NCBI RefSeq assembly: GCF_040954645.1
Contig: NC_092808.1
Location: 85,629,389-85,693,388 of the forward strand
Direction: 5' to 3'
DNA: 64,000 bases
Origin: Diabrotica undecimpunctata
Lineage: Eukaryota > Arthropoda > Insecta > Coleoptera > Chrysomelidae
Translations under genes and position numbers: made by a program
Shown here: one piece after another, positions 43,360 through 55,459 of the stretch
Position numbering within the stretch: the first letter of the stretch is position 1
Layout: every line of letters starts with the position of its first letter
Notes under the pieces: model-generated
Databases searched by the model: none
Told to the model about the DNA's origin: nothing
Seen by the model: the letters and a program-made list of their open reading frames with translations, nothing else

Positions 43360-44868
43360 TAAAGTTCCCAAACTCACTATTACAATGAGGCCTATTGTCT
43401 CTTCCATTGATGCTCCCAATAGTAAACTTGCTAAACACCTTACAGATATTCTCACAATTTCCTACAAAGAATCCAATGAATTCTATATTAGAGATTCTTT
43501 CACGTTTAGTACCTTCATTAACAATGTTAAAGTTCCGAATAATTAGATATATTGATTAGTTTAGATGTTGTGTCACTGTTTACAAACTTACCACTAGATA
43601 CTATTCTGAACAGCATCAAAAATAACTGGAACAGCATCTCTCCGCATACCAAGATCAGTTTAGAGGATTTCATAAGAATTTTAACATTTATATTTGACTT
43701 TAACATCTTTTTGTTCAATGGTAATTTTTTTAAACAAATATTTGGCATCCCAATGGGCAGCAAAATATCCCCAATGTTAAATAACTTTTTTTTTTGGATG
43801 AACTTATATCAACCTGTAAAGAAAATATACCATTTCACATACCTTTTATTAAACGATATGTAGATGATTTCATTTTATCGGTCCCTGAAAACAAAGTAAC
43901 TGATGTTTTAAACACATTAAACTAACAAAGTGAACACTTAAAGTTTATGGTTGAGAGGGAGGCAGATGGTATGATTCCTTTCTTAGACATTCTTATCCAT
44001 CGTGGCAGTGATGGCATGCTAAGAACGGAGTGGTATCGTAAACCTTGTTTTAATATATATTTCATAAATTTTCATTCGCAACATCCATCCAAGATGAAAA
44101 CAAATTTGGTTTTGGCCTTAAAAGCTAGGGTTACTAACTTGTCACACATCGATTTCAGGGAAAAGGAACTAAAAAAGTTGAGATCAATACTACTAGAGAA
44201 TTCCTACCCCATAGGCCTTTTAAATAAACTCATTTTCTGTTTTGTTTTTTCTTCGCAATTTTCTAACAACCAAAATTTTAATAACAATGAGGTCTGACAA
44301 TTGATACTGATATACAATACATCAGTAATACCATCTAAAATAACTTATGATTCCTTACCCTACATTCCAGATCTGACACCTAAGCTCATAAACATTTCCA
44401 AAAATGTTAATGGCTTAAAAATTACAACTAATAATGTGAAAACGGTATCGAAGTTATACACAAAGACAAAAGATCCTTTCACAATACAGGAGTCATCGAA
44501 TGTTGTTTATTCTATACCGTGTGCCAACAACGTATACATCGGAGAATCATCTCGTAATTAAAGTAGGGTGATCTCACATCGTAGTGATATAAAAACCAAT
44601 AAAATAAATGCATGTGCACTCACAGAACATGCAATAACTCGAAAACATGAGTTCGATTTCGACTATTCCTGTATTTTGGCAAAAGAAAAAACCATGCAAA
44701 ACGTGTTTTCTTGGAAATGTGTTTCATAAAATCTGGTACATGTTGCATAAATAAAAAGTTTGACATAGATAAATTGAGCAACATTTATTGTTATTTACTG
44801 GAAAACATCAAAATAAAATAAATATTTACTTCTACATATTCTTGTATGCATAACTGATTGCATACCAC
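43360..44868 (+). mobile_element. Penelope-like element copy 3, main arm
   Basis: 5'-truncated plus-strand copy. It starts in TKVPKLTITMRPIVSSIDAP, continues with FTFSTFINNVKVPN, SLDVVSLFTNLPLDTI, NGNFFKQIFGIPMGSKISP, then RYVDDFI after a shift at about 43853, LPFLDI-like IPFLDILIHRGSDGMLRTEW and the thumb. The GIY-YIG endonuclease ends it: VVYSIPCANNVYIGESSRN, then INACALTEHAITRKHEFDF. Three or four stops or shifts interrupt it. Penelope elements combine this reverse transcriptase with a GIY-YIG nuclease instead of an AP-type endonuclease. Confidence 0.88.
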
Positions 44869-45234
44869 CCAGAACCGGATAGGGTATAAAGGTGAACAAG
44901 TGCCAGGGATATCTCGCCTGAACTAAAACGAAGAACAAGACCCCCGCCTCGAGTATATAATGACTATCAGCGACGTCAAGTAGCGAAGTTTCTTATCAGT
45001 GCAGATACCAGTTAGTTTTCTTTCATACCGCTATTAAAAGCTTAATAATTAAATGCTATATTTTGAATAATCTTAACATTAAGAATTGCAGTAGACGAAA
45101 GTCTACCAATTAATTAACCGCTGTTTTCGTTAGTATATTTAAAGACCATCCATCATCAGTTTCAGTACATTTTTTGATTTTTTGAAAATTTTTATATATA
45201 ATAGAATTTTAATTGAAATGTAAATTCAGTTCGT
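44869..45234. other. Possible 5' leader of the next retrotransposon remnant
   Basis: It begins with a relatively GC-rich stretch (CACCCAGAACCGGATAGGGT) and includes a TATAA word; no coding motif. Confidence 0.35.
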
Positions 45235-46690
45235 AATGGAGGATTCTAAGAGTCACAGCATTTCTTGGAGATGCCGGGAAACGGACAATATTAGATATTG
45301 GTTTTGGGAGTAGACAGGAGCCAAAATTGTCTTCTCCTTTACCAGCAAAATCTGGAGGCGATGCTTTAACTTAGACAACTGCTTCGTAAGCTCCAACTTC
45401 CAGGATTGCTATATTAAATCAAATCAATCCCAAATACCCAACATACAACTATAAGAATACAGATGCACACAGAAAAAAAATTTAAATTTCTTTTTGTAGA
45501 AGATTTATTTTTAAAAAAACCAAGTGAAATAATTAGACAGAGGATATAGACACAACATTTAATAATAGAAGAACTATCCTAGAGAATTACGACGTGTAAA
45601 GATGGTCGAGATAATATCATACGCATACCTAGAGGTTTCTGAAAGTATACCATACTAGGTCTTTCCAAGAAACCAACAATTATACTAGCCAAATACAAAA
45701 CAATAAATAATAAAAATCCATTTACCTATGGTATGATAGCAGTGATCAAAATACTTAGTGAAGCTATGGACACGAATTAAATCAATGCCTTGAACAGAAT
45801 AGAGACAAAGTAGTAAGATAGCGTGGAATCTCATCAAGAAGCCCTATAAAGTAACACTAGACCAAGTTATTTACAATTTTAATTGGGAATTAACTAATGA
45901 TATATTATTATTAAATATGATTATATAAATAATATTAAAATTTAACAAAAAAGTAACTTCATAACAATACCAGCACAAGTAGCTCCCCAACCGCTACTGA
46001 AAACAAGACCCAAAGATCACATTAACTAAAAGTAATAAGAAGAACCCAATCTGAAAGAAATTTAGTAGAGTAAGTTTCCACAATTAAAACAATTAATTAA
46101 GCTCATCAAGCGTGGATGATATCTGTGAGCAACAAATAAAAAAATTGAGCCCAATCACCACAAACCGAAACTTGAGCTCTTTTAAATTTGCCGGTACTCC
46201 TACAGAATCCCGACACTTTGAACTTTGAAAGAAAGCTAAAGTAATAGCGCATTTAAACCGATTAAAACTCAAACTCATGCAAAAACTACTGACAAATTTC
46301 TCGTTTATGCTATCCTCTTAAGATATACAAAAAAATCATCCTTAAAGCATAGTAAACATAAAATACCAGAATTCCATACCATAACAAGCTGATTTCAGAC
46401 CAGGTAAATCATGCAAAATAGATAGAAGAAAAATATGAAAATAAACAAATAAAAGGACTTGCACTGGTCCACCTAAGCTAGTATGATGCAGTAAATCACA
46501 AACGACTACTGAAAAAACGCTATGATATACTAAAAGAATATCACCTAGTAAAAATTGTAAATTTCTTGCTAAAAAACAGGCAAGTTCATCTAAAAACAGG
46601 CAATTTTATATCATGCTGGAGGAAAAGAAGGGCCGATGAAAAAGGCAAAAATAAATACATTGCTCACAAATGAATGGTACACTCTTTCTG
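45235..46690 (+). pseudogene. Non-LTR reverse transcriptase remnant (family shared with 49860-50475)
   Basis: The informative part is 46360-46680: ADFRPGKSCKIDR, then a motif A region decayed to LV-H-L-x-x-Y-D-A-V-N-H-K-R-L-L-K-K, HLVKIVNFLLKNRQV and WRKRRADEKGK. This is the fingers-palm region of a non-LTR family in which F-R-x-G-K-S-C precedes D-L-x-x-A-Y-D-T-V-N-H. Upstream to 45235 only scattered traces remain. Multiple stops. Confidence 0.55.
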
Positions 46691-46729
46691 AGTCAATAAA
46701 AATTTAAGTATTAACAACTAATTCATCAT

Positions 46730-47140
46730 CATCAATTAGCGCTATAGCCTTTCGTGAGCCCTAGCCTGCCTTAAAATATTCTTCCATCCTTCCCTTTCAA
46801 GTGCCTCTCTTTTTCATGTCCTTACTCCACTCTCCCATAAATCTTTCAGATATCTGAGTTTAAGTAGCCCACGTGTCCTTCGACCGGCCTATCTAGCATG
46901 ACTATTTTAGGAGAATACATAGCCTTCGGATAGAGCCATGGAGTTCTAAATTATATCGTCTTTTCCACAGACTCTGTTCATTAACTCCGCCATATATGGT
47001 CCTCAATATTTTTCTTTCAAAGATTCGTAGTAATTCTTCATCTCGGGTCGTCATTGCTTATGTTTTCGATCCGTAAGTGAGCACTGGGCATATTATTGTT
47101 TTATAAATTTTGCAGTTTGTTGCTCTTAACATAGAATTAA
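46730..47140 (-). pseudogene. RTE-type ORF2 C-terminal fragment
   Basis: Minus-strand translation gives LLRIFERKILRTIYGGVNEQ then SLWKRRYNLELH, matching 57666-57923 (LLKRFERKILRKIYGGIQEQ). The downstream part (WIGHVxR and the polymerase tail) is only traceable at the DNA level. Two copies of the same RTE-like family are therefore in the window. Confidence 0.65.
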
Positions 47141-47389
47141 CTCAATTCAATAAACGCACCACCAACGCCACACAACTATAGACAAATATAAGCACTTTTT
47201 ATTAATATCTGGTTCACTCAATTTATTGTGACTCATACAGAATACCTTTATGAACAACCCTAGACATTTAATCAGAGGTTTACGGTATAATTTTCATCAA
47301 ACAAAAATCAAAAATGGTGTTTCATGTTTTTTTTTTATCTATTATTTAAGGAAACATATTCCGTTCTAAAAGAAAAAACGTCAAATTTT

Positions 47390-47504
47390 GCATATATATA
47401 TATATATATATACATACATATATCTATATATATATATATATATACATATATCTATATATATATATATATATACATATATCTATATATATATATATATAAT
47501 ATAT

Positions 47505-47581
<77 letters not shown>
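47390..47581. repeat. (AT)n microsatellite with ATCT interruptions
   Basis: AT array with repeated TATATCTATATATA blocks (about 40-bp spacing) in its first half. Confidence 0.95.
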
Positions 47582-49244
47582 TATTTGCAGCAATATATTT
47601 GATAACTTCCAAAAATACAAAACACGAACACCTACAACAATTTTTTTTAACGAACTAGTTCTCGTAGTATAGAAATAAAATGTATTAAGAAGTGCTAACT
47701 TATAAAGGAGCCGAACAAGGTATTAATGGACCTAAACGATCATCCTGGCTGCCCTAAGAGAATTAGTAAAATACGATGTGAACGAGAAAACCAAACATCT
47801 GAGCCCTAAAAACCAATTAAGAGAACACAACGGGTAATATTGGAAAAATAAAATAGCTTTTTCTATTTCTGGTCAACAATGCTTGGTTTGAGAATATATC
47901 ATGTGTAGCAGCATATCAAGAAATTGTATATATTCTTTTTCTTGTATCCAGATCGGCTTTTCACTGATATGTAATCATTCAATATGGTGAACGCACGCTC
48001 TTTGGAAAATTATTTTAAATAGTGATTTTAAATATAATAAGTTATACCTCATTCCAAAATTCTTGTATTATTCAGTACGTTCCTATATTGTTCCTGTAAT
48101 TTAATTGCGCCTTTTTTAAATGACAATCTTTTAACATTAACTGCTGCTGTCTGAAAAAAAGTATAGACTACCCATCATTGTTTGATCTTCTTAGACTTCT
48201 GGAATAAGCTCGAACAGGTCAATATACTTTTCCAGTTTTCACGCAAATATGAAATTCAGTTAATTGTTTATTTACATCCGTCAATAATATGACGTGATCG
48301 ATATACTCCTGACTTATTCGACTTAGTTTAAGATAATTTTGTTAATTCAATGGTCACTATTTTGAAACAGGGAACGAAATAACACAAAATCCTACAAAAA
48401 TTCTATCATAACATGGCAAATTAGAAAAATAAATTCACACACATACAACAATTTTTGTAGAAATTCAGCTCCGAGTGATATTAGATAGAAATACAGGTAC
48501 TGCTTTGCGTCAGTTTTGTCTCTAGCACAAGGGAACATAACTGTATTGTTGCAGTCAGTCTGTCTTGTATTATATGTCTATGGGTAAAATGGTCCCCTCG
48601 GGTAAAATCTTTATCTGACATATTTCTTAAAATTTTCACAAAACCGTCGTTTAGCTTTCCTTATTGTATTCAGTACTACTGGTGCCACTTATGTACAAAG
48701 CTATGAAGATGTGCCAAGAATAATAAGCTAGTTTTAATATAACCAATAAAAACTCGTATAATATTGCTAATTTCGTGAAACAGTTTTGTTTTTAGGCGGT
48801 TTAGTTAAAGTGAATAAATCTTTTTCATAAGGTTGAAAAAAGTATTTTTTCTGTTTATATCACATCTACTGCAATTACTCTAATTATTAGAATTCATTTA
48901 TCTAAATTCTTTTTATATTTGATTAGCTGCTAGTCGTTATGGGTGCTAGTTTTCATGGGTGGGGTCGTTTTACCCAAACCATGATGTGAAACAGAATTAT
49001 TTGGAAAACTACGAACAAACATACCTAACCGATTAATTAAGAGAAACAATAAACCTAATATTCACCCAATTAAAATAACATAAGTACAGACTAAATATAT
49101 TGAACAAATTTTTATGGACATAAAAATGGAACCAACACAAATTGATAATGAGAAAGTTACAATAATATTAAAATATAAAGTCTTACATATACAATAAAAA
49201 TAGAAAACAAAAACCACGCTTCTCAGTAAGACGGGTAAAGTCAT
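47582..49244. other. No feature seen
   Basis: About 1.6 kb of AT-rich DNA with no motif I recognise; the short minus frame at 49062-49289 is not supported. Confidence 0.4.
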
Positions 49245-49760
49245 AACACGGATCCAAATACAAAATGAAGATATTGAACAAGTAAACAAAATAAATTACT
49301 TAGGAGTGTGAATTACTGAAGATCTAATAAGTAAAAAATTCGATCAAGAAAAGAGCAATCAATTTAGAGCAGCCTTTTTAAGGATGAAGAAATTTACTAG
49401 TAACAAAGACCGATATCGACTATAAAATGTTACATCCACTCAATTCTTCTTTATGGTACTAAAGAGTGGACTGTTAATATTGACTTAATGAAAAAGCTGT
49501 AAGTTTTTTAGATAAGGATTTTTAGGCGAATTTTGGAAATACCACAGATCGATCATATTACGATTGAAGTGGTGTTGCACAGAATGGGAAGCGACAAAAA
49601 ACTTTGACCACCATTACAATTAGAAGCACAGCATATTTATAGTACATACTTAGAAATGATAAGTACGGGTTGTTACAGCTGATTATAAAAGATAAAATCA
49701 AAGGAATAAGGTGTGCTGATAGACTACAAATATTCTAGATGCGATTGGACCAAGTTTAAC
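49245..49760 (+). pseudogene. RTE/BovB-type ORF2 C-terminal fragment
   Basis: Plus-strand pieces read VNKINYLGV, then SNQFRAAFLRMKKF, LLYGTKEWTVNIDLMKKL, FRRILEIPQIDHITIEVVLH and RMGSDKK. LLQLIIKDKIKGIR follows. This order (YLG, LYG-x-E-x-W, RRIL-I-P, E-V-L-R-M, G-K-I-x-G-R-R) is the thumb and tail of RTE/BovB ORF2. Frames are broken. Confidence 0.65.
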
Positions 49761-49859
49761 ACACAGACGCTTTGAAGAAAAGCATAACATAGGGACGAAT
49801 TTGCAGTGGTTATATCTAACCTTTATTAGTATAGTCGGTACTAGAATAAATAGAAGTCG

Positions 49860-50475
49860 TATAGGAAACATAGTACACCAGAATACCATAGAACAACAAA
49901 CTGGTTTCAGATCAGGTAAATCATGCAAAATAGATACAAGAGAAATATGAAAATAAACAAATATACTCCATTCGCTTAGCTCGGGCATATTTTGACAGAT
50001 TCATTGTCGGAAACCTACAACACAACAATTCCTTCTCAGTATTAATAGCTCAAGTATCCTACTATTGCAGACTTCTTTCTTTAAAATAAGAAGAATTATT
50101 CTAAATAGTGGAAGTGTATACAAAACCCATCAAATTTTGGGTAGTATATATTAAAAAAATATATTTTAGTTGATATAATTTAACATAACTATTTATTACA
50201 TGGTGCAGATAAATAAATATTGATTGTCGGTAATTCGCAAAGTTCTATTTTATTTACTATTTAGTTTGCTTACTATTGATATTGGCTATAAGTACGTGTG
50301 CTTGGTTGTATAGTAATTTCCAGCCACTTTTAGGCTGTCAAAAAGTAACTAACTTCACAAAAAAATAATTACTAAATTCACTAGACAGTTCGGACTGGGA
50401 ATAGCAAACCGAGTATACCAAGACTTGCACTGGTCCACCTAAGCTAATATAATACAGTAAATCACCAACGACAAT
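49860..50475 (+). pseudogene. Non-LTR remnant, same family as 46370-46500, split by an insertion
   Basis: Bases 49870-49963 and 50418-50475 together match 46360-46490 (TTTCAGATCAGGTAAATCAT; GACTTGCACTGGTCCACCTA). The intervening 448 bp are absent from the other copy and are listed as a MITE-like insertion. Confidence 0.65.
49966..50413. mobile_element. MITE-like insertion with TATA duplications
   Basis: 448 bp bounded by TATA on both sides (49962-49965 and 50414-50417). Ends begin CTCCATTCGCT and, in reverse complement, CTCGGTTTGCT, a weak terminal inverted repeat. The uninterrupted paralogue at 46430-46450 serves as an empty site. No open frame; probably a TA-targeting non-autonomous DNA transposon. 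Confidence 0.6.
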
Positions 50476-50999
50476 AAAATTGTTAATTATTATTAATTAT
50501 GTCCGTATCAAAAAGAAGTGGTTCTTTAAATTCCACAAAAAGGGGAACTTTTACTTATTGAGAAAGCATAGAAATAAATCAATTAAGTATATACCCTAAG
50601 AAAAAATATGAACGAAAATTGGAAGTTTTGAATGAAGAGAATGATCGATAAGATGACAAAGAAGAGAGACAAGGGCCAATTATGAAAGATATTAAGGAAC
50701 AATAATTAAAAATAAAAAAAAAATTAAAACTAAATTCTAATTAAAACAAAAATATGCCCAAGAAAGTTAACATAATAAATACACTGTACAAAAAGTGTGC
50801 CACATTTTGATGCTATTTATATTAAATGAGTAATTTTTTTAAACTATACACAAATTTTAAGAACACAATACAGAAATTGCTGAACTAATATATTTATGGT
50901 TAATATATCTACAATTATAAAAATGCAAATTACTGAAATATAAGCATTATAATATCCTACAAAATTTATCTTAACAAACGTAAAAGTAAGTTTTAAACT
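50476..50999. other. AT-rich, no clear feature
   Basis: A decayed frame starting MSVSKRSGSLNSTKRG at about 50499 is lysine-rich and stop-ridden; I cannot assign it. Confidence 0.35.
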
Positions 51000-51500
51000 T
51001 ACACATTTTTTTTATGGCTTTAATCTACAGGAAACAAGACGCCATTTTCTATGGTGATGTTATGAAATACTGCTGTTGCTACTATTCATAGTCACTTTCA
51101 AATTTAATCTTATTCGATTTTAAAAAATTGGGAATCCTTGTTTCCATACCCTGTATTGCCTTTCAATAACATGCCTAGTTCGGATGGGATAATTTTATAA
51201 AGATTCTCTACTTTTGTTCTAGCATCTTGTCTAGGTGTGCCACCAAATAGGATTTCACACTTTAACCACACTGATCAACTATAAAAAATAGTACAAACCT
51301 AATAAAGTCTCCAGCTTCAAATCTTTGTAAGACAGAACCCAGCTAATTGGCAACAATATTTCTGATCTTTAAAATATTTTAAAATGCAGTTATACATCTT
51401 AGAAATCAAAGAATTGCATACAATTTTTTTAACTTAGACCATTATCATTTGTTTGATATATATTCAATTCTTAAACCTGTTGCCCCCGGTATACCCATGT
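51000..51500 (-). pseudogene. PIF/Harbinger-type transposase remnant
   Basis: Minus-strand translation, several frames: VANWLGSVLQRFEAGDFIRF, then FGGTPRQDARTKVENLYK, a match to the R-N-x-I-E-R-x-x-G-x-x-K-x-R-F region (read here as MLLKGNTGYGNKDSQFFK), and IVATAVFHNITIENG. HARBI1-family transposases show this order at their C-terminus. The first catalytic Asp region is not recognisable. Confidence 0.6.
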
Positions 51501-53849
51501 AGAAAGCTACTGATGTTTGCATTTGTTTAGAATCAAAAAATATTAATGTTAAAAATATCTGTTTGACTGGTATAATAGTTTATCTCCTAGAAATATGTGT
51601 AACTTTTTACAGTTTTTTCTGTATATACACTAGAACATTACTATTGGTTGGTTTGACTTTTTTTAGGATGTTTCATCCAACAATGTTAATGTAACAAATT
51701 TTATTATATCTTAATGATATAACTTACCTCTATGTTATGTAGTTTTATTAAAGATTCGATCTGTTCAAATAAAGACATGAAAGAAATGTAATTCATCATA
51801 TTATTTAAACATTTTATTCTTTCTTTGTAAACTTTTTGTGGCGTACATGTATAAATTCATTTTTGGATTAAATTTAACTTAAAGTGGACTTTTAATTTAT
51901 TTAATGTTGTCATTTAAATTGAATATTCTATTGGGCGTTAGTAAAGCGACGATTTTATATTGTTATTATGGTAACTTGGTAATATTATTATGGTATATAA
52001 AACAGTCCTTAAGAGGTTTTCAAAAATAATTTTTTTAACTGTATTCCTAGATATAATTTTTCCAGAAAATATGTTTTCCTATAATACCCTTATTATTGTT
52101 TGATTGAACTGTACTTAAATATTTAGTTTTTTGTTATTTTTAGCCTAATAAATGTTAAAGGGACCATATTTCCCCACTCTCCCCTACTGAATGAAAACAC
52201 ATTGTGGCACATTATTTTTTGAATTTAAATTATATTACAAAATAGCGCTGGTCCGTTATTAAACAAAGTTTTATAGACAAGCAAAATAGTTATAATAATG
52301 GAATCCTCATTGAACATATAATTGCTTTTACTTTTACTTAATTATTTATTTAAATTAATGCGATCGGTTGCTTATTTTAATTCAAAATCAAAACTCTAAC
52401 TAAAATATCTCTCATAAAAAACTATGGTCAATCTACTATATTCATTTTCTTAATTTTTTGTTTATTTTAATAAAAAAGAACAAACGTAGTTTTTATTCTA
52501 ATTTCAACTTTAAAGTCAACATTGAATAGTAGAAGTAGCCTATCGTGCTTTTGCTGTAATCTCCTTAATGGAACTGTACATGATCAGACAGATATAATGG
52601 TTTTAAGTATCATAATAATCTCCAGAGACTACTACTTATCACATTCAAGCTTAAAGCATCCAAACTTTGCCATTAATATGCAAAGAAGGCTTTAAAATAT
52701 GTCGATATTAAATTTGTTATTTTCGCTTACATCATTAGATGAAATTCATTAAAATAAAAAGATAAACTTAGATAAAAAGTAATACATATGTCATAGTTTA
52801 TAATTAAAAAAATTCCATTCATATATATCCAACTATATAAATAAGTACTATTATTTTTTATAAATCCTCCATAATTATCCACATGGTTTTCAGAGTTAAA
52901 GAAATAAAAACGTAGAATTCTATCAACAACAACATATTGAAGATGAATCTAAAAGTGAAATAATATACTTCTCAACAATTGAACTGGATGCGCTCTTAGT
53001 CATTCTGATTATTAACAATTAATGAATGAATGCATATCACTACGTCTACTAAATATCCCATAACTCAAGAAATTGGTACGTTGGATACAGGAAAGTGTGT
53101 CTCCCAGAACTCGCTAAATGAATGTATCATAAAATGTCGTAAGTAAAGCATATACCTAGTTACATTTTAACAATGAGGACTAAAGTATAAAGGTGCGATC
53201 TGACAGAACGTATAGTGGCGTTCGAAGAGAAATAGAAAATATATAAAAGGAAAGACAAAATGGATAGGGATAGGTCAAAACTGTCTATTCATTGCTAGCG
53301 CGGCCAGTTCCGCTGTTTATTGGTAAATTGACACGATTCTAAGGAAGGTGAAAGGTTTGTAAATAGTACGTACATACCCCATCAAACCTTCTGACGTGAC
53401 TACAGACAGTGTCGTGGTAACTTTACTATGGAGCAGTCTAACGAAGTTGTGTAGAATTTTTATCATTGTATAAATTGACTACCCAATTGTATAAATAAAT
53501 TACCAAACTAAAATTTTTACTGGCAACGCTGGTCGACTAAACCCTGATCTCGAGGGGACACGCATTATTGGAGTTATAATCAAAAAGTAACTATTTATCA
53601 ATTTTACACTTACATGGGGTGCCAACCGTATTCTCTGTTCTTTTTACTGTCAAACGGACTAAACTTATCATTGAAGCTAAAACATAACAATAATTGGTAG
53701 TCAAATTGTTAGACAAACGTTGAATGGGATTTAATTTAAAAGCTTGAAGACGTGCACACACCTTTAGTGACAATACAATAGTATGCCTGAATATTGGAGG
53801 TATTGTCCATTTACCTACAAATTAAGATATTCTTTGTACAAGAGCAATA
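51501..53849. other. No feature seen
   Basis: Over 2 kb of AT-rich DNA. A moderately GC-rich patch at about 53250-53560 has no coding or repeat match I recognise. Confidence 0.4.
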
Positions 53850-54240
53850 AACTCAAAATTGGTACAGAAGCAAAAATACCATGAAACTTATATAGTTCCA
53901 AGCACACTTTTTGGTGGAGGATTGATTTGTATATCTAGAGGAACCTCTTTGATGGCTGCGCTACTTGGTAACTACAATAAATAAAAGACGATTAATGTTA
54001 GATGTCGGAACCCAGTTATAGGGACGATTATTTTTCCTTTTTTTGGGGCAAATTTGTGAGATTAGATTTTATTAATGATAGCACCATGCGAAAAATAAAA
54101 ACAAAATTATGCAATATTATGGTATTACAAGAATGCAGTGGCACATTGATCGCTATATATGAATTGTATTGAACACTATTAAGCTAAACTGCCTAAGCCA
54201 ATAAACCAGAAATAATCGAAAATGTGGCCTAGTGAGATGC
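53850..54240 (+). pseudogene. Tc1-type transposase remnant
   Basis: Plus-strand translation gives HETYIVPSTLFGGGLICISR then GTSLMA, matching the V-P-S-T-x-x-G-G-G-S-x-M-V-W-G segment before the second catalytic Asp of Tc1 transposases. A decayed FINDSTMR follows where F-M-H-D-N-A-R is expected. Catalytic residues are lost. Confidence 0.5.
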
Positions 54241-54639
54241 AGGTAATTTGGCCTTTGAACTTTTTCAATAACGTATGTCCTAAAAGTTTTGGTACAAAAT
54301 GCAGATGTAAGTATCCCAAATACTCTCAAGCGCAACTCCTTTGTATACCAAGATATTGTTGTCAACTGAGGCAGGCACACTTTGCTAATAAGAAAATCAT
54401 TAAATGTTAGAAATAAACATAAAGAAAAATTTGCAGATAAAATCCTTGTCCAGTGCGCAATTTCTAACAAGTGTGTATTCTGACCATTTTTAGGAAAAAT
54501 GATGGGTGACTCTTTGAATTGTCCTGAATAGAAGATTTTGAATTAATAATCGCTTTTTCAAATTGCTTCAAAATAACATTATGCTATTATTTAAAAGTTA
54601 CCCAAAACTGGCTTAAAAACATCACATACCTTTTGTTCT

Positions 54640-55175
54640 CAAGAAGAATAATCCACCAACCTGGAAGGTCTAGAAAGGTTTATCATGGAGGCTGGGAAGC
54701 CTAGGATATGGAACAATTAAAAGGAGACTTTACAAAAAGCTGAGAAAAATATATCTAAATATTGTCCAGGACCCCAAGTGAGACATTCGAAGAAATTTGC
54801 GTCTAATAGAGCAAAATGGGCTACTCATATAATTCGATAGTATAGTATAGTTAAGTATTGCAGAAGAAAAAGCTGTTAAAAGTAAAACTTTTAGAAATTG
54901 TTAAATAACATAAATGCGAATATAACAAGTATATAGTACATGAACTGGTAAGAAGTACAAATAGAATAGTTTTAAAGCTGCCACTGTACCACTACGAGCT
55001 CAATCCAATGGAGCTTGTATGGTCGCAAGTAAGTCAAGAATTATGTTGCAGCCAATAACACAACACCTTAATTTTCTAACATTAAAAATATATTTCATGA
55101 AGCTGCTGTAATCATAGAAAAATTGAAAAACTGCGTCATACATGAACGTTATCAACTGAAAGTTTAGATAAAATA
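54640..55175 (+). pseudogene. IS630/Tc1-superfamily DDE transposase remnant
   Basis: Bases 54890-55060 read LLEIVKxHKCEYNKYIVHEL then VRSTNRIVLKLPLYHYELNP and MELVWSQV. The P-x-Y-H-x-x-L-N-P-I-E-x-x-W box with its final Glu is the third catalytic region of IS630/Tc1-related transposases. Upstream FEEICV and a K-M-G-Y-S-like trace remain. Distinct from the 53850 copy. Confidence 0.6.
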
Positions 55176-55459
55176 CGGTAATTTTGTAAACTTGTTTTTT
55201 TTTTGTGTATACTTTATTGTGTTGTTAATAGCATTCGATCTTGTAAATCGGTTTTATATTTAAAAAATTAATATGTACTATAATCTGTATCTGTCAAACG
55301 TCTATAATTTACAAAATTTTTATATTGTACCTCTAATTTACTAGTCTGGTCCTGAAAAATCGCGTGTTTCCAATGTGCATTTGTTTGGACAGTCTGTAGC
55401 TTGAGTCTTAATTTAGGTGTAGAGAAGTAAAGTGTAGAAATATAAGATCAATAATTTAC

